A DNA stretch of 5,256 nt from Pseudomonadota bacterium (GTDB taxonomy: Bacteria; Pseudomonadota; Gammaproteobacteria; Xanthomonadales; Rhodanobacteraceae), in contig JAEZQS010000158.1 of the NCBI GenBank assembly GCA_023412995.1, forward strand, positions 1 to 5,256, in the 5' to 3' direction. How positions within the stretch are numbered: the stretch's first letter is position 1; each line of letters begins with the position of its first letter. A program made the translations under genes and the position numbers. Of this stretch, positions 1 to 5,256 are shown one piece after another. The notes beneath the pieces were generated by a model, which had not been told where the DNA came from, ran no database searches, and saw only the letters and a program-made list of their open reading frames with translations.

Positions 1-1200
1 CCGCTCGCCTATGCCGCGTACGGCGCGCTGGTGCTGGCGGCATTCGCGCTCGCCCTCGGCGCCTACCGGGCGCGCGTGCGGCGGCGGCATCGCCTGGCGC
101 TGGTCGAATCCAAGTCGGCCTTCCTCGCCACCATGGGCCATGAGATCCGAACGCCGATGACGGGCGTGCTCGGCATGAGCGAGCTGCTGCTCGGCACCCC
201 GCTGGATGCGCGACAGCGCGACTACGCCAATGCGATCCACCAGTCCGGCGAGCTGATGCTGCGCGTGATCAACGACAGCCTCGACCTGGCGCGCATCGAG
301 GCCGGCAAGCTCGCGCTCGAGTGCGCACCGTTCGATCCGGCCGCGCTGCTGGGCGAGGTGATCGCGCTGCAGCAGCCCCTGGCCGACCGCAAGGGGCTGC
401 ACCTCGGGACCCGCGTCGCCGCAGGCATCCCGCGATCCGTGGTTGGCGATGCGGTGCGGGTCAAGCAGATCCTGCTGAACCTCGTCGGCAACGCGCTCAA
501 GTTCACCGAGCGCGGAGCGGTCACGGTCGCCCTCGCGAAGGCCGGCGAAGGCCGCCTCTGCTGGTCGATCGTCGATACCGGTCCGGGCGTCAGCGAAGCG
601 CTGCGCGAACGGTTGTTCGGCCGCTTCGAGCAGGCCGACGGCAATGCCGGCCGGCACGGTGGCAGCGGCCTGGGCCTGGCGATCTGCCGCGAACTGGCGC
701 AGCTGATGGGCGGGCACATCGAACTGGCGAGCACGCCGGGCGCGGGCAGCACGTTCCGGGTCGAGCTTCCGCTCGCCTCGCCGGCACCGGCAGACGCAAT
801 CGCCGCGACGGCATCGATGCCGGTGCAGGGGAGTCCGGGACGGCTGCGCGTTTTGCTGGTCGAAGACGACACCATGGTGGCGGAGGTGGTTGCCGGCCTG
901 TTGCGGCAGCTGGGACACGAACCGGTGCATGCCGCCAACGGGCTTGCCGCGCTGGCTGAACTCGCCGTCGGTGCTTCCTTCGACCTGGCCCTCATCGACC
1001 TCGACCTTCCCGGCATCGATGGCTTGCAGCTGGCACGCACGATCCGCAGCGGCCAGCACGCCACGCTGCCGTTGCTGGCGGTGACCGCGCGCTCGGCCGG
1101 CAACGAGGAAGCGCAGGTACGTGCGGCCGGCATGGACGGGTTGCTGCGCAAGCCGCTCACCAGCACGCTGCTGGCCGATGCGCTCGGCGCGCTGGCCGTG
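1..1200 (+). CDS. Hybrid sensor histidine kinase/response regulator, 3' part (5' end outside window, stop codon not found)
   Basis: Inner-membrane two-component hybrid kinase, read in the frame starting at base 1. Residues about 3-22 form a hydrophobic TM helix followed by a basic stop-transfer segment (RARVRRRHR). HisKA follows, with phosphoacceptor His47 in the motif GHEIRTPM. HATPase_c has an N box (N160, N164 in LLNLVGNALKFT), a G1 box (D192-T-G-P-G196), an F-box-like segment (LFGRFEQAD, 205-213) and a G2 box (GGSGLGLAIC, 220-229). The receiver begins near 281 with acidic residues D289/D290, likely phospho-Asp D333 (LIDLDLPGIDG), conserved T362 and K384 (RKP), and ends near 399. Family knowledge: such kinases often carry an N-terminal beta-propeller and Y_Y_Y sensor and pass phosphate His-Asp-His-Asp; no HPt domain follows here, so a separate one is inferred. 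The end given is where recognisable receiver homology stops. No in-frame stop occurs before 5137, so the true C-terminus is unknown. An upstream start lies outside the window; the GTG at 31 is inside the TM helix and is not a credible start. Confidence 0.9.
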
Positions 1201-1299
1201 GGCGCGCCCCCACACCGCGTGCGGCCGGCCGATGCCTGCGGGCGCGGCAAGGCAAGGGGCCGCGGGCCGCGCATGGCGCGGCCGCTGCTGCACCGCAGT

Positions 1300-1328
1300 T
1301 TGCCCACCGCTGGGCGGAGGCATATAGT
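1300..1328 (+). promoter_or_regulatory. Sigma70-type promoter for the downstream exported-protein gene
   Basis: TTGCCC (1300-1305) matches the -35 consensus TTGACA at 4 of 6 positions. TATAGT (1323-1328) matches the -10 consensus TATAAT at 5 of 6, and the spacer is exactly 17 bp. Transcription would start near 1335 and give a leader of about 255 nt before the ATG at 1591. In a region with about 24% A+T the AT-rich -10 stands out. Promoters are called from short motifs, so this remains a prediction. The -10 overlaps the frame-2 stop TAG at 1325-1327, a possible end of the kinase if a frameshift is present. Confidence 0.6.
1302..1315. repeat. Short inverted repeat overlapping the -35 and spacer
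   Basis: GCCCA (1302-1306) and TGGGC (1311-1315) are perfect inverted arms separated by CCGC. They overlap the -35 hexamer and the first half of the promoter spacer, where a repressor or activator half-site pair could sit. The arms are only 5 bp, so chance in GC-rich DNA is a real alternative, as is a weak hairpin at the end of the kinase transcript. Confidence 0.3.
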
Positions 1329-1334
1329 CCGCGC

Positions 1335-1590
1335 GGCGGAACGTAACCGCAGCCGCAAGGCGGTCTGCGCCGGCGGGGAGCATCCGGTCGGGGGCACCGG
1401 TTTCATGCAGGACATTGCTGGCGTCACGCACGGCAGGCGCCGTGGTGGACGCGTGTCGCGGCAGGGGCCCGCGACGGCCGGCGCGGCCCGCGCCTGCACG
1501 GTGCCTGGACACGCGTTCCGGCAACCGCCCCGGGATTTCCGGGCGCAATCCCGCGCCCGGTCTTTGCTGGATCAGAGCGGGGTCAACGCA
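1335..1590 (+). promoter_or_regulatory. Long GC-hairpin-rich 5' leader, possible cis-regulatory RNA
   Basis: This is the predicted untranslated leader between the inferred transcription start and the ATG at 1591. Perfect stems seen in order: CCGGT/ACCGG (1384-1388 with 1396-1400, 7-nt loop); CACGGC/GCCGTG (1429-1434 with 1439-1444, AGGC loop); GTCGCGG/CCGCGAC (1455-1461 with 1469-1475, 7-nt loop); GGCGC/GCGCC (1480-1484 with 1490-1494); CCGGGCGC/GCGCCCGG (1539-1546 with 1553-1560). The second may be enclosed by CACG/CGTG (1425-1428 with 1452-1455), which would compete with the first base of the third stem. The last stem is followed by TCTTT. Some of this is expected by chance at 76% G+C. The array of non-overlapping stems ending in a terminator-like hairpin just before the ribosome site suggests attenuation or a riboswitch of a class I do not recognise. 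Confidence 0.35.
1529..1565 (+). terminator. Terminator-like hairpin with competing upstream stem (candidate attenuator)
   Basis: The arms CCGGGCGC (1539-1546) and GCGCCCGG (1553-1560) form a perfect 8-bp GC stem with a 6-nt loop, followed by TCTTT (1561-1565), a short U-rich run. A second stem, CCCGG (1529-1533) with CCGGG (1539-1543), uses the same 5' arm bases and so cannot form together with the first. This terminator/antiterminator geometry lies 30 nt before the start codon of the exported-protein gene. The U-run is poor, so it could instead be a Rho-type or RNA-stability hairpin, or chance. Confidence 0.4.
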
Positions 1591-1668
1591 ATGAATCGTT
1601 TCCATTCCCGGATGCTCGGCATGGCGCTTGTCGTGCTGGGTGCATCCTGTGCCGGGTCGGCGCTCGCG
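1591..1668 (+). other. Signal peptide coding segment
   Basis: It encodes residues 1-26 of the exported protein: a short n-region with two Arg and a His, a hydrophobic core (MALVVLGA) and a c-region SALA with Ala at -3 and -1, giving likely cleavage before Gln27. This is the main reason to place the true start at 1591 rather than at an upstream in-frame start. The Cys at residue 20 gives a weak alternative of lipoprotein processing, but Gly rather than Leu occupies lipobox position -3. Confidence 0.85.
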
Positions 1669-4600
1669 CAGGAGGCGCAGCCCGACACCGCCTTGCGCTG
1701 GGGCACTTCCTACCAGAACGACACGTCGCTGCCGCTCTATTACCTGCCCGCGTGGCACGAGGGCGACGAGGACCGCAAGGCGGAAGAGCAACGCGAGGCG
1801 GCGAAGAACCCGCAACTGCCCAACCACCACGTCGACAGCGTCGACCCGGTGGTGCAGAACACGATGGCGCCGGTGCAGCAGATGCCCGCGCCCATCATCA
1901 ATTTCGACGGCATCACGTTTCCCGGAGTCGGCTGCAACTGCGCGCCGCCGGACACCAACGGCGAGGTCGGCGAGACGCAATACGTGCAGATGGTCAACGA
2001 GGGCCTGCAGGTCTTCGACAAAGCCACCGGCAATTCGGTCATGGGCCCGGTTGCGATCTCGTCGCTGTGGTCCGGTTTCGGCGGCGTGTGCGAGACCAGC
2101 GGCAGCGGCGATCCGGTGGTGCTGTACGACCAGCTCGCCAACCGCTGGCTGATCAGCCAGTTCGCCGGGTCCGGCATTCCCACCGACGAATGCATCGCCA
2201 TCTCCACCAGCAGCGACGCGGCCGGTTCCTACCACCGCTACGCCTTCCACCTCGGCAGCAACTTCTTCGACTATCCGCACCTGGGCGTGTGGCCCGATGG
2301 CTATTACATGGCCATGAACATCTTCAACTCCTCGGGCACGGCGTTCCTCGGCCCGCAGGCGTTCGTGTTCGACCGCAATGCGATGCTTGCCGGCAACCCG
2401 GCGGCGACCTTCATCACGCCGGGCATCACCGGTGGCGGCAACGAACCGACCTTCCTTCCCGCCGATCTCGACGGATCCGCGCCGCCGCCCGTCGGCTCGC
2501 CCAATCCGTTCGTTTCCTATCCCGGCAACGGCACCTACAAGGTGCGCCATTTCCACGCCGACTTCACCACGCCGGCCAACTCCACCTTCAACCTCGATTC
2601 GAGCCCGGCGGCGGCCGGGTTCTCGACGCTGTGCAGCGGCAACCGCTCGTGCGTGCCGCAGCTCGGCGTGGCCGACCGGCTCGATGCGATCGGCGACCGC
2701 CTGATGTTCCGCCTCGCCTATCGCAACTTCGGCAGCCACGAATCGCTGGTGGGCAACTTCACCGTGCGCTCGAACAACGTGGCCGGCGTGCGCTGGTTCG
2801 AACTGCGCAACGTCACCAGCGGTCCGGCGACGGTGTTCCAGGAAAGCACCTTCCAGCCCGATACCACCTGGCGCTGGATGGGCAGCATCGCCATGGACAC
2901 GCAGGGCAACCTCGCAGTCGGCTACAGCGCCTCGGACGCCAGCATCAACCCGCAGCTGCGCTATGCCGGCCGCCTGGCGGGCGATCCCCTCAACAACCTC
3001 GCCCAGGGCGAGGCGCACCTGTTCGACGGCACCGGCAGCCAGGTCGCCACCGGCAGCCGCTGGGGCGACTACAGCGCGCTGACGGTCGATCCGGTCGATG
3101 ACTGCACGTTCTGGTTCACCAGCGAGTACTACGGCACCACGGGGTCGTTCAACTGGCGCACGCGCATCGGCAGCTTCAAGTTCCCGGGCTGCTCGCTCGA
3201 GCCGGGCTTCACGCTCGCGCCGGCGCCGGCCGAGACCTCGGTGTGCGCCGGCACCCCTGCCTCGGTCGCCATCAACGCCGGCTCGACCGGCGGCTTCAGC
3301 GGCGCGGTTAGCCTGTCGGCGAGCGGCAATCCGTCGCCTTCGACGGTCAGCTTCTCGCCGAACCCGATCCCGACCCTGCCGGGTTCGAGTACGATGCAGA
3401 TCGGCAACACCGGCAGCGTGGCGGCAGGCGTCTATCCGATCAACGTGCACGGCACTGCGTCAGGCGCCAGCAGCGAGGACGCGACGGTCACGCTGTCGGT
3501 ATTCACGACCGCGCCGGGCGCGCCGTCGCTCGCCGCGCCCGCCAACAACGCGACCAACCAGCCCGTGCGGCCGACCTTCAGCTGGTCCGGCAGCAACAGC
3601 GAGCAGTACACGATAGAGGTGGCCACCGACGCGGCGTTCACCAGCGTCGTCTACACCGAGACGGTGACCGGAACCACCGCGACGCCGGCGACCGACCTCG
3701 CGTCCAACACGCGCTACTACTGGCGCGTCACGGCGGCCAACGCGTGCGGGGCCGGTGCCGCGTCGCCGACCTTCACCTTCAGCACGCTGCCGCTTCCGGG
3801 CGACTGCTCCGCCGGCAGCACGGCGCAGACCGTCTACACCTACGGCTTCGAGTCGGGCCTCAACGGCTGGACCCTGGGTGCCGGCAGCATCGGCAATTCG
3901 TGGGCCGACAATGCGACGGCCCACAGCGGCGCGCATTCCTTCAAGGCCAACGACCCGGGCGCGATCAGCGATCAGCGCCTGGTGTCGCCGTCGATCGCCC
4001 TGCCGACCGGCGAAGCGCCGCTGACGCTGCAGTACTGGAACCGCCGCGGCATGGAGGCGAACGGATCCACCGGCTGTTACGACGGCGGCATCCTCGAGGC
4101 GTCCACCAATGGCGGATCGACCTGGACCCAGGTCGGCAGCGCCTCCCTCCTCACCGATCCCTACACCGGGCCGATCAGCACCAGCTTCTCCAACCCGCTC
4201 GGCGGGTTGCAGGCCTGGTGCGGAACGGCCGAGTGGGTGCAGTCCATCGTGGACGTCACCGCGATGGCCGGTCAGAACGTGCAGTTCCGCTTCCGGCTCG
4301 GATCGGACAGCTCGGTCGGCGCCGATGGCTGGTACCTCGACGACGTCAAGGTGCAGAGCTGCGCAGGCGGCGCGCCGGTGCAGTACACCATCACACCGGT
4401 GGCTGGCGCCAATGGCAGCATCGCGCCGTCGACACCCCAGGTGGTCGACGAGGGCGAGACGGTCGCGTTCACGCTGACCCCCGACGGCGGCTACCAGATC
4501 GCCAGTGTCACCGGGTGCGGCGGCAGCCTCGCCGGCAACGTCTATACCACCGCGCCGGCCAGCGCCGATTGCACCGTCACCGCGACGTTCGGCCCGGTTC

Positions 4601-5139
4601 CGACCTACACGGTGGGCGGCAACGTCAGCGGGCTTGCCGGTGACGGGCTGGTGCTGCGGCTCAACGGCGGCAACGACCTGGCGGTGGCGGCGAATGGGTC
4701 GTTCGAATTCCCGCTCGGGCTCGAGGACGGCGACAGCTACGCCGTGACGGTGGCGACGCAGCCGTCCGACCCGTCGCAGGCCTGCACCGTGGCCAACGGC
4801 AACGGCACCATCAGTGGCGCCGATGTCACCAATGTCAGCGTCACCTGCACCACCAGCACCTACACCGTGGGCGGAACGGTCAGCGGCCTGCTCGGCAGCG
4901 GGCTGGTGTTGCAGGTCAATGGCGGCGGCAACCTGCCCATCGCGGCGGATGGTAGCTTCACCTTCGCCGCTCCGCTGGCCGATGGCTCGGCCTATGCGGT
5001 GACGGTGGCCAGCCAGCCGACGGGACCGGTGCAGGTGTGCACCGTGTCCAACGGCAGCGGCACGGTGGCCGGCGCCAACGTGACGAACGTACAGGTCAGC
5101 TGTTCGGACCGGATCTACGTCGACGGATTCGACGGCTGA
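1591..5139 (+). CDS. Exported multidomain beta-rich protein (propeller-like, Ig/Fn3-like, MAM-like, tandem repeats, DGFDG tail)
   Basis: 1182 residues. The ATG is preceded by a weak Shine-Dalgarno (AGAGCGGGG, 1574-1582, 8 nt away) and opens a Sec signal peptide: basic NRFHSR, hydrophobic MALVVLG, likely cut after ALA26. C20 is a poor lipobox because position -3 is Gly. Residues about 50-75 are a charged linker. About 100-534 form one large beta-rich domain with PPDTNGEVGETQYVQMVN (119-136) and RWGDYSALTVDPVDDC (490-505), and scattered Cys (115, 117, 167, 201, 348, 354, 505, 534) suggesting disulfides. 535-638 are Ig-like, 641-733 Fn3-like (SWSG, YYWRVTAAN). 739-924 resemble MAM or choice-of-anchor jelly-roll domains of secreted peptidases (YGFESGLNGWT ... 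GWYLDDVKVQSC). 932-1004 look like a divergent InlB B-repeat, 1005-1173 are two tandem repeats, and 1174-1182 the tail RIYVDGFDG. No catalytic motif was recognised; an outer-surface or secreted binding role is inference only. The gene is complete, with TGA at 5137-5139. Confidence 0.92.
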   Translation: MNRFHSRMLGMALVVLGASCAGSALAQEAQPDTALRWGTSYQNDTSLPLYYLPAWHEGDEDRKAEEQREAAKNPQLPNHHVDSVDPVVQNTMAPVQQMPAPIINFDGITFPGVGCNCAPPDTNGEVGETQYVQMVNEGLQVFDKATGNSVMGPVAISSLWSGFGGVCETSGSGDPVVLYDQLANRWLISQFAGSGIPTDECIAISTSSDAAGSYHRYAFHLGSNFFDYPHLGVWPDGYYMAMNIFNSSGTAFLGPQAFVFDRNAMLAGNPAATFITPGITGGGNEPTFLPADLDGSAPPPVGSPNPFVSYPGNGTYKVRHFHADFTTPANSTFNLDSSPAAAGFSTLCSGNRSCVPQLGVADRLDAIGDRLMFRLAYRNFGSHESLVGNFTVRSNNVAGVRWFELRNVTSGPATVFQESTFQPDTTWRWMGSIAMDTQGNLAVGYSASDASINPQLRYAGRLAGDPLNNLAQGEAHLFDGTGSQVATGSRWGDYSALTVDPVDDCTFWFTSEYYGTTGSFNWRTRIGSFKFPGCSLEPGFTLAPAPAETSVCAGTPASVAINAGSTGGFSGAVSLSASGNPSPSTVSFSPNPIPTLPGSSTMQIGNTGSVAAGVYPINVHGTASGASSEDATVTLSVFTTAPGAPSLAAPANNATNQPVRPTFSWSGSNSEQYTIEVATDAAFTSVVYTETVTGTTATPATDLASNTRYYWRVTAANACGAGAASPTFTFSTLPLPGDCSAGSTAQTVYTYGFESGLNGWTLGAGSIGNSWADNATAHSGAHSFKANDPGAISDQRLVSPSIALPTGEAPLTLQYWNRRGMEANGSTGCYDGGILEASTNGGSTWTQVGSASLLTDPYTGPISTSFSNPLGGLQAWCGTAEWVQSIVDVTAMAGQNVQFRFRLGSDSSVGADGWYLDDVKVQSCAGGAPVQYTITPVAGANGSIAPSTPQVVDEGETVAFTLTPDGGYQIASVTGCGGSLAGNVYTTAPASADCTVTATFGPVPTYTVGGNVSGLAGDGLVLRLNGGNDLAVAANGSFEFPLGLEDGDSYAVTVATQPSDPSQACTVANGNGTISGADVTNVSVTCTTSTYTVGGTVSGLLGSGLVLQVNGGGNLPIAADGSFTFAAPLADGSAYAVTVASQPTGPVQVCTVSNGSGTVAGANVTNVQVSCSDRIYVDGFDG
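4384..4602 (+). other. Divergent InlB-type repeat domain in the exported protein
   Basis: Residues 932-1004 read YTITPVAGANGSIAPSTPQ, then VVDEGETVAFTLTPDGGYQI, ASVTGCGGSL and DCTVTATF. This matches the usual pattern of divergent InlB B-repeat domains: a Gly/Asn-Gly-Ser-Ile-x-Pro turn, an E-G-x-T-V-x-F-T-x-T-P strand, a G-Y strand and a closing CTVTATF strand. Two Cys (in VTGCGG and DCTVTATF) probably form a disulfide. Such domains are stalk or spacer modules in surface proteins. A single copy is seen. Confidence 0.65.
4603..5109 (+). repeat. Two tandem 84-85 residue extracellular repeats
   Basis: Unit 1 is residues 1005-1089 (bases 4603-4857) and unit 2 is residues 1090-1173 (bases 4858-5109). 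Aligned by eye without gaps, about 53 of 84 positions are identical (near 63%). Each starts TYTVGG-VSGL, contains GLVL-NGG, DG-SYAVTV or DG-AYAVTV, and ends with CTV-NG-GT followed by DVTNV or NVTNV and a final V-C. Each unit has two Cys, likely paired. The lower DNA match with preserved protein pattern points to an older duplication kept under selection. Repeats of this type are, from memory, common in proteobacterial secreted proteins. Confidence 0.85.
5110..5136 (+). other. Short C-terminal tail RIYVDGFDG, candidate sorting or processing tag
   Basis: The last nine residues (1174-1182) follow immediately after the second repeat and do not belong to it: unit 1 lacks any equivalent before unit 2 begins. 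From memory, many exported proteins of Lysobacteraceae and related families end in a similar aromatic/aliphatic-x-x-[DN]-G-F-[ED] tail whatever their upstream domains. No hydrophobic helix or basic cluster is present, so it is not a PEP-CTERM or GlyGly-CTERM type signal. Function unknown; the tag role is inference. Confidence 0.5.
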
Positions 5140-5156
5140 GGTACTGCCGGCAGGCC

Positions 5157-5185
5157 GTGGCGCGGCCGCGACGCGGCTGCGCCAT
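5157..5185 (+). terminator. Strong GC hairpin after the exported-protein gene (first of two)
   Basis: Bases 5157-5169 pair with 5173-5185 as a 13-bp stem with two G-U wobbles and a GAC loop, starting 17 nt after the stop codon. No U-run follows, so on its own it is not a textbook intrinsic terminator. It could stop the transcript together with the next hairpin or protect the mRNA 3' end. A perfect 10-bp palindrome, CTGCCGGCAG, lies at 5144-5153 just before it. Confidence 0.5.
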
Positions 5186-5200
5186 CCACCGGGTCACGGA

Positions 5201-5228
5201 CACGGGGCGGACTTCGGTCCGCCTCGTG
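5201..5228 (+). terminator. Intrinsic-type terminator hairpin with cUUCGg tetraloop (second of two)
   Basis: CACGGGGCGGAC (5201-5212) pairs with GTCCGCCTCGTG (5217-5228): 12 bp, one G-U wobble, closed by a UUCG tetraloop on a C-G pair, an exceptionally stable loop common in bacterial terminators. It sits 61 nt after the stop of the exported-protein gene. The sequence after it is G-rich (GCGTGGGGTG) with no T-run on the + strand, so termination may be weak or Rho-assisted. The complementary strand also forms the hairpin, so it could serve a convergent gene outside the window. Confidence 0.65.
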
Positions 5229-5256
5229 CGTGGGGTGTGCCGGGGGAGGGTGCGGC

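Larger units (their letters stand above)
1201..1590. other. Intergenic region with promoter and structured leader; open in the kinase frame
   Basis: About 390 bases, roughly 76% G+C, lie between the end of receiver homology and the signal-peptide start at 1591. In the kinase frame they translate without a stop into an Arg/Gly/Ala/Pro-rich string with no recognisable domain, as expected from non-coding GC-rich DNA. The first stops after the receiver on the + strand are TAG 1325-1327 (frame 2) and TAA 1344-1346 (frame 3). The region contains a promoter-like sequence, at least five perfect short hairpins and a terminator-like hairpin, annotated separately. I see no tRNA, and no riboswitch class whose conserved core I can recognise; cyclic-di-GMP (GEMM), cobalamin, TPP and glycine motifs were considered. 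Confidence 0.75.

Noticed and set aside
1421..1460. Cyclic-di-GMP (GEMM) riboswitch suggested by CACGCACGGCA and GGACGC
   Set aside because: The conserved GGCAAACC and GGGACGCAAAGCC core elements are missing; only a few bases agree.
222..1499. Long open frame on the minus strand (about 425 codons)
   Set aside because: It lies antisense to the kinase with its clear HisKA, ATPase and receiver motifs. Its translation is Ser/Arg/Pro/Ala-rich without domains, as expected for a shadow frame in GC-rich coding DNA.
1405..1590. Upstream in-frame ATG at 1405 as start of the exported protein
   Set aside because: It would add 62 Arg-rich residues before a good signal peptide and would place the terminator-like hairpin inside the coding region.
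1633..1653. Lipoprotein lipobox around Cys20 (LGASC)
   Set aside because: Position -3 relative to Cys is Gly rather than Leu/Val/Ile, while an ALA|Q type I cleavage site follows six residues later.
1752..3101. Long alternative-frame open reading frame (449 codons) inside the exported-protein gene
   Set aside because: Its translation is Arg-rich with no domains and overlaps the frame carrying clear conserved motifs; it is a GC-bias shadow.
31..5139. One 1702-residue fusion of kinase and exported protein
   Set aside because: The GTG at 31 is inside the TM helix. A signal peptide sits mid-frame, the receiver would be in the cytosol and the rest outside, and the joining segment looks non-coding. 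Two genes fit better.

Overview
The window is GC-rich DNA (roughly 70% G+C, about 76% in the intergenic stretch by hand count). It most resembles a chromosome of the Lysobacteraceae/Xanthomonadaceae (Lysobacter, Luteimonas and relatives). That guess rests on three things: a hybrid histidine kinase with the FLATMGHEIRTPMTGVLGM phosphoacceptor region, a mosaic exported protein, and its short C-terminal tail ending DGFDG. I recall all three from that group. No search was run, so the taxonomy is inference.

Layout, all on the + strand. (1) 1 to about 1200: the 3' part of a membrane-bound hybrid histidine kinase, with TM helix, HisKA, HATPase_c and receiver; the sensor half lies upstream of the window. 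(2) About 1200-1590: an intergenic region of unusual form. It has a good sigma70-type promoter (TTGCCC-17 bp-TATAGT at 1300-1328), then a leader of about 255 nt rich in perfect GC hairpins. The last hairpin looks like an intrinsic terminator, lies 30 nt before the next start codon and overlaps a competing stem. (3) 1591-5139: a complete 1182-residue exported protein with a signal peptide, a large beta-rich N-terminal domain, an Ig-like and an Fn3-like domain, a MAM/jelly-roll-like domain, an InlB-type repeat, two 84-85 residue tandem repeats and a 9-residue C-terminal tail. (4) 5140-5256: two strong back-to-back hairpins, probably the transcription end.

The main oddity is that the kinase frame has no stop codon. 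The frame runs open from base 1 through the intergenic region into the exported-protein gene, so a simple gene caller would report one huge fusion. A signal peptide, a promoter and an Arg-rich low-quality translation between the two argue for two genes and a lost, frameshifted or mis-sequenced kinase stop.

The kinase probably senses an outside or periplasmic signal and passes phosphate from His47 to Asp333 and on to an HPt protein not seen here. Nothing in the sequence shows that it controls the exported protein, which has its own promoter. I see no mobile element, CRISPR array, tRNA or rRNA.
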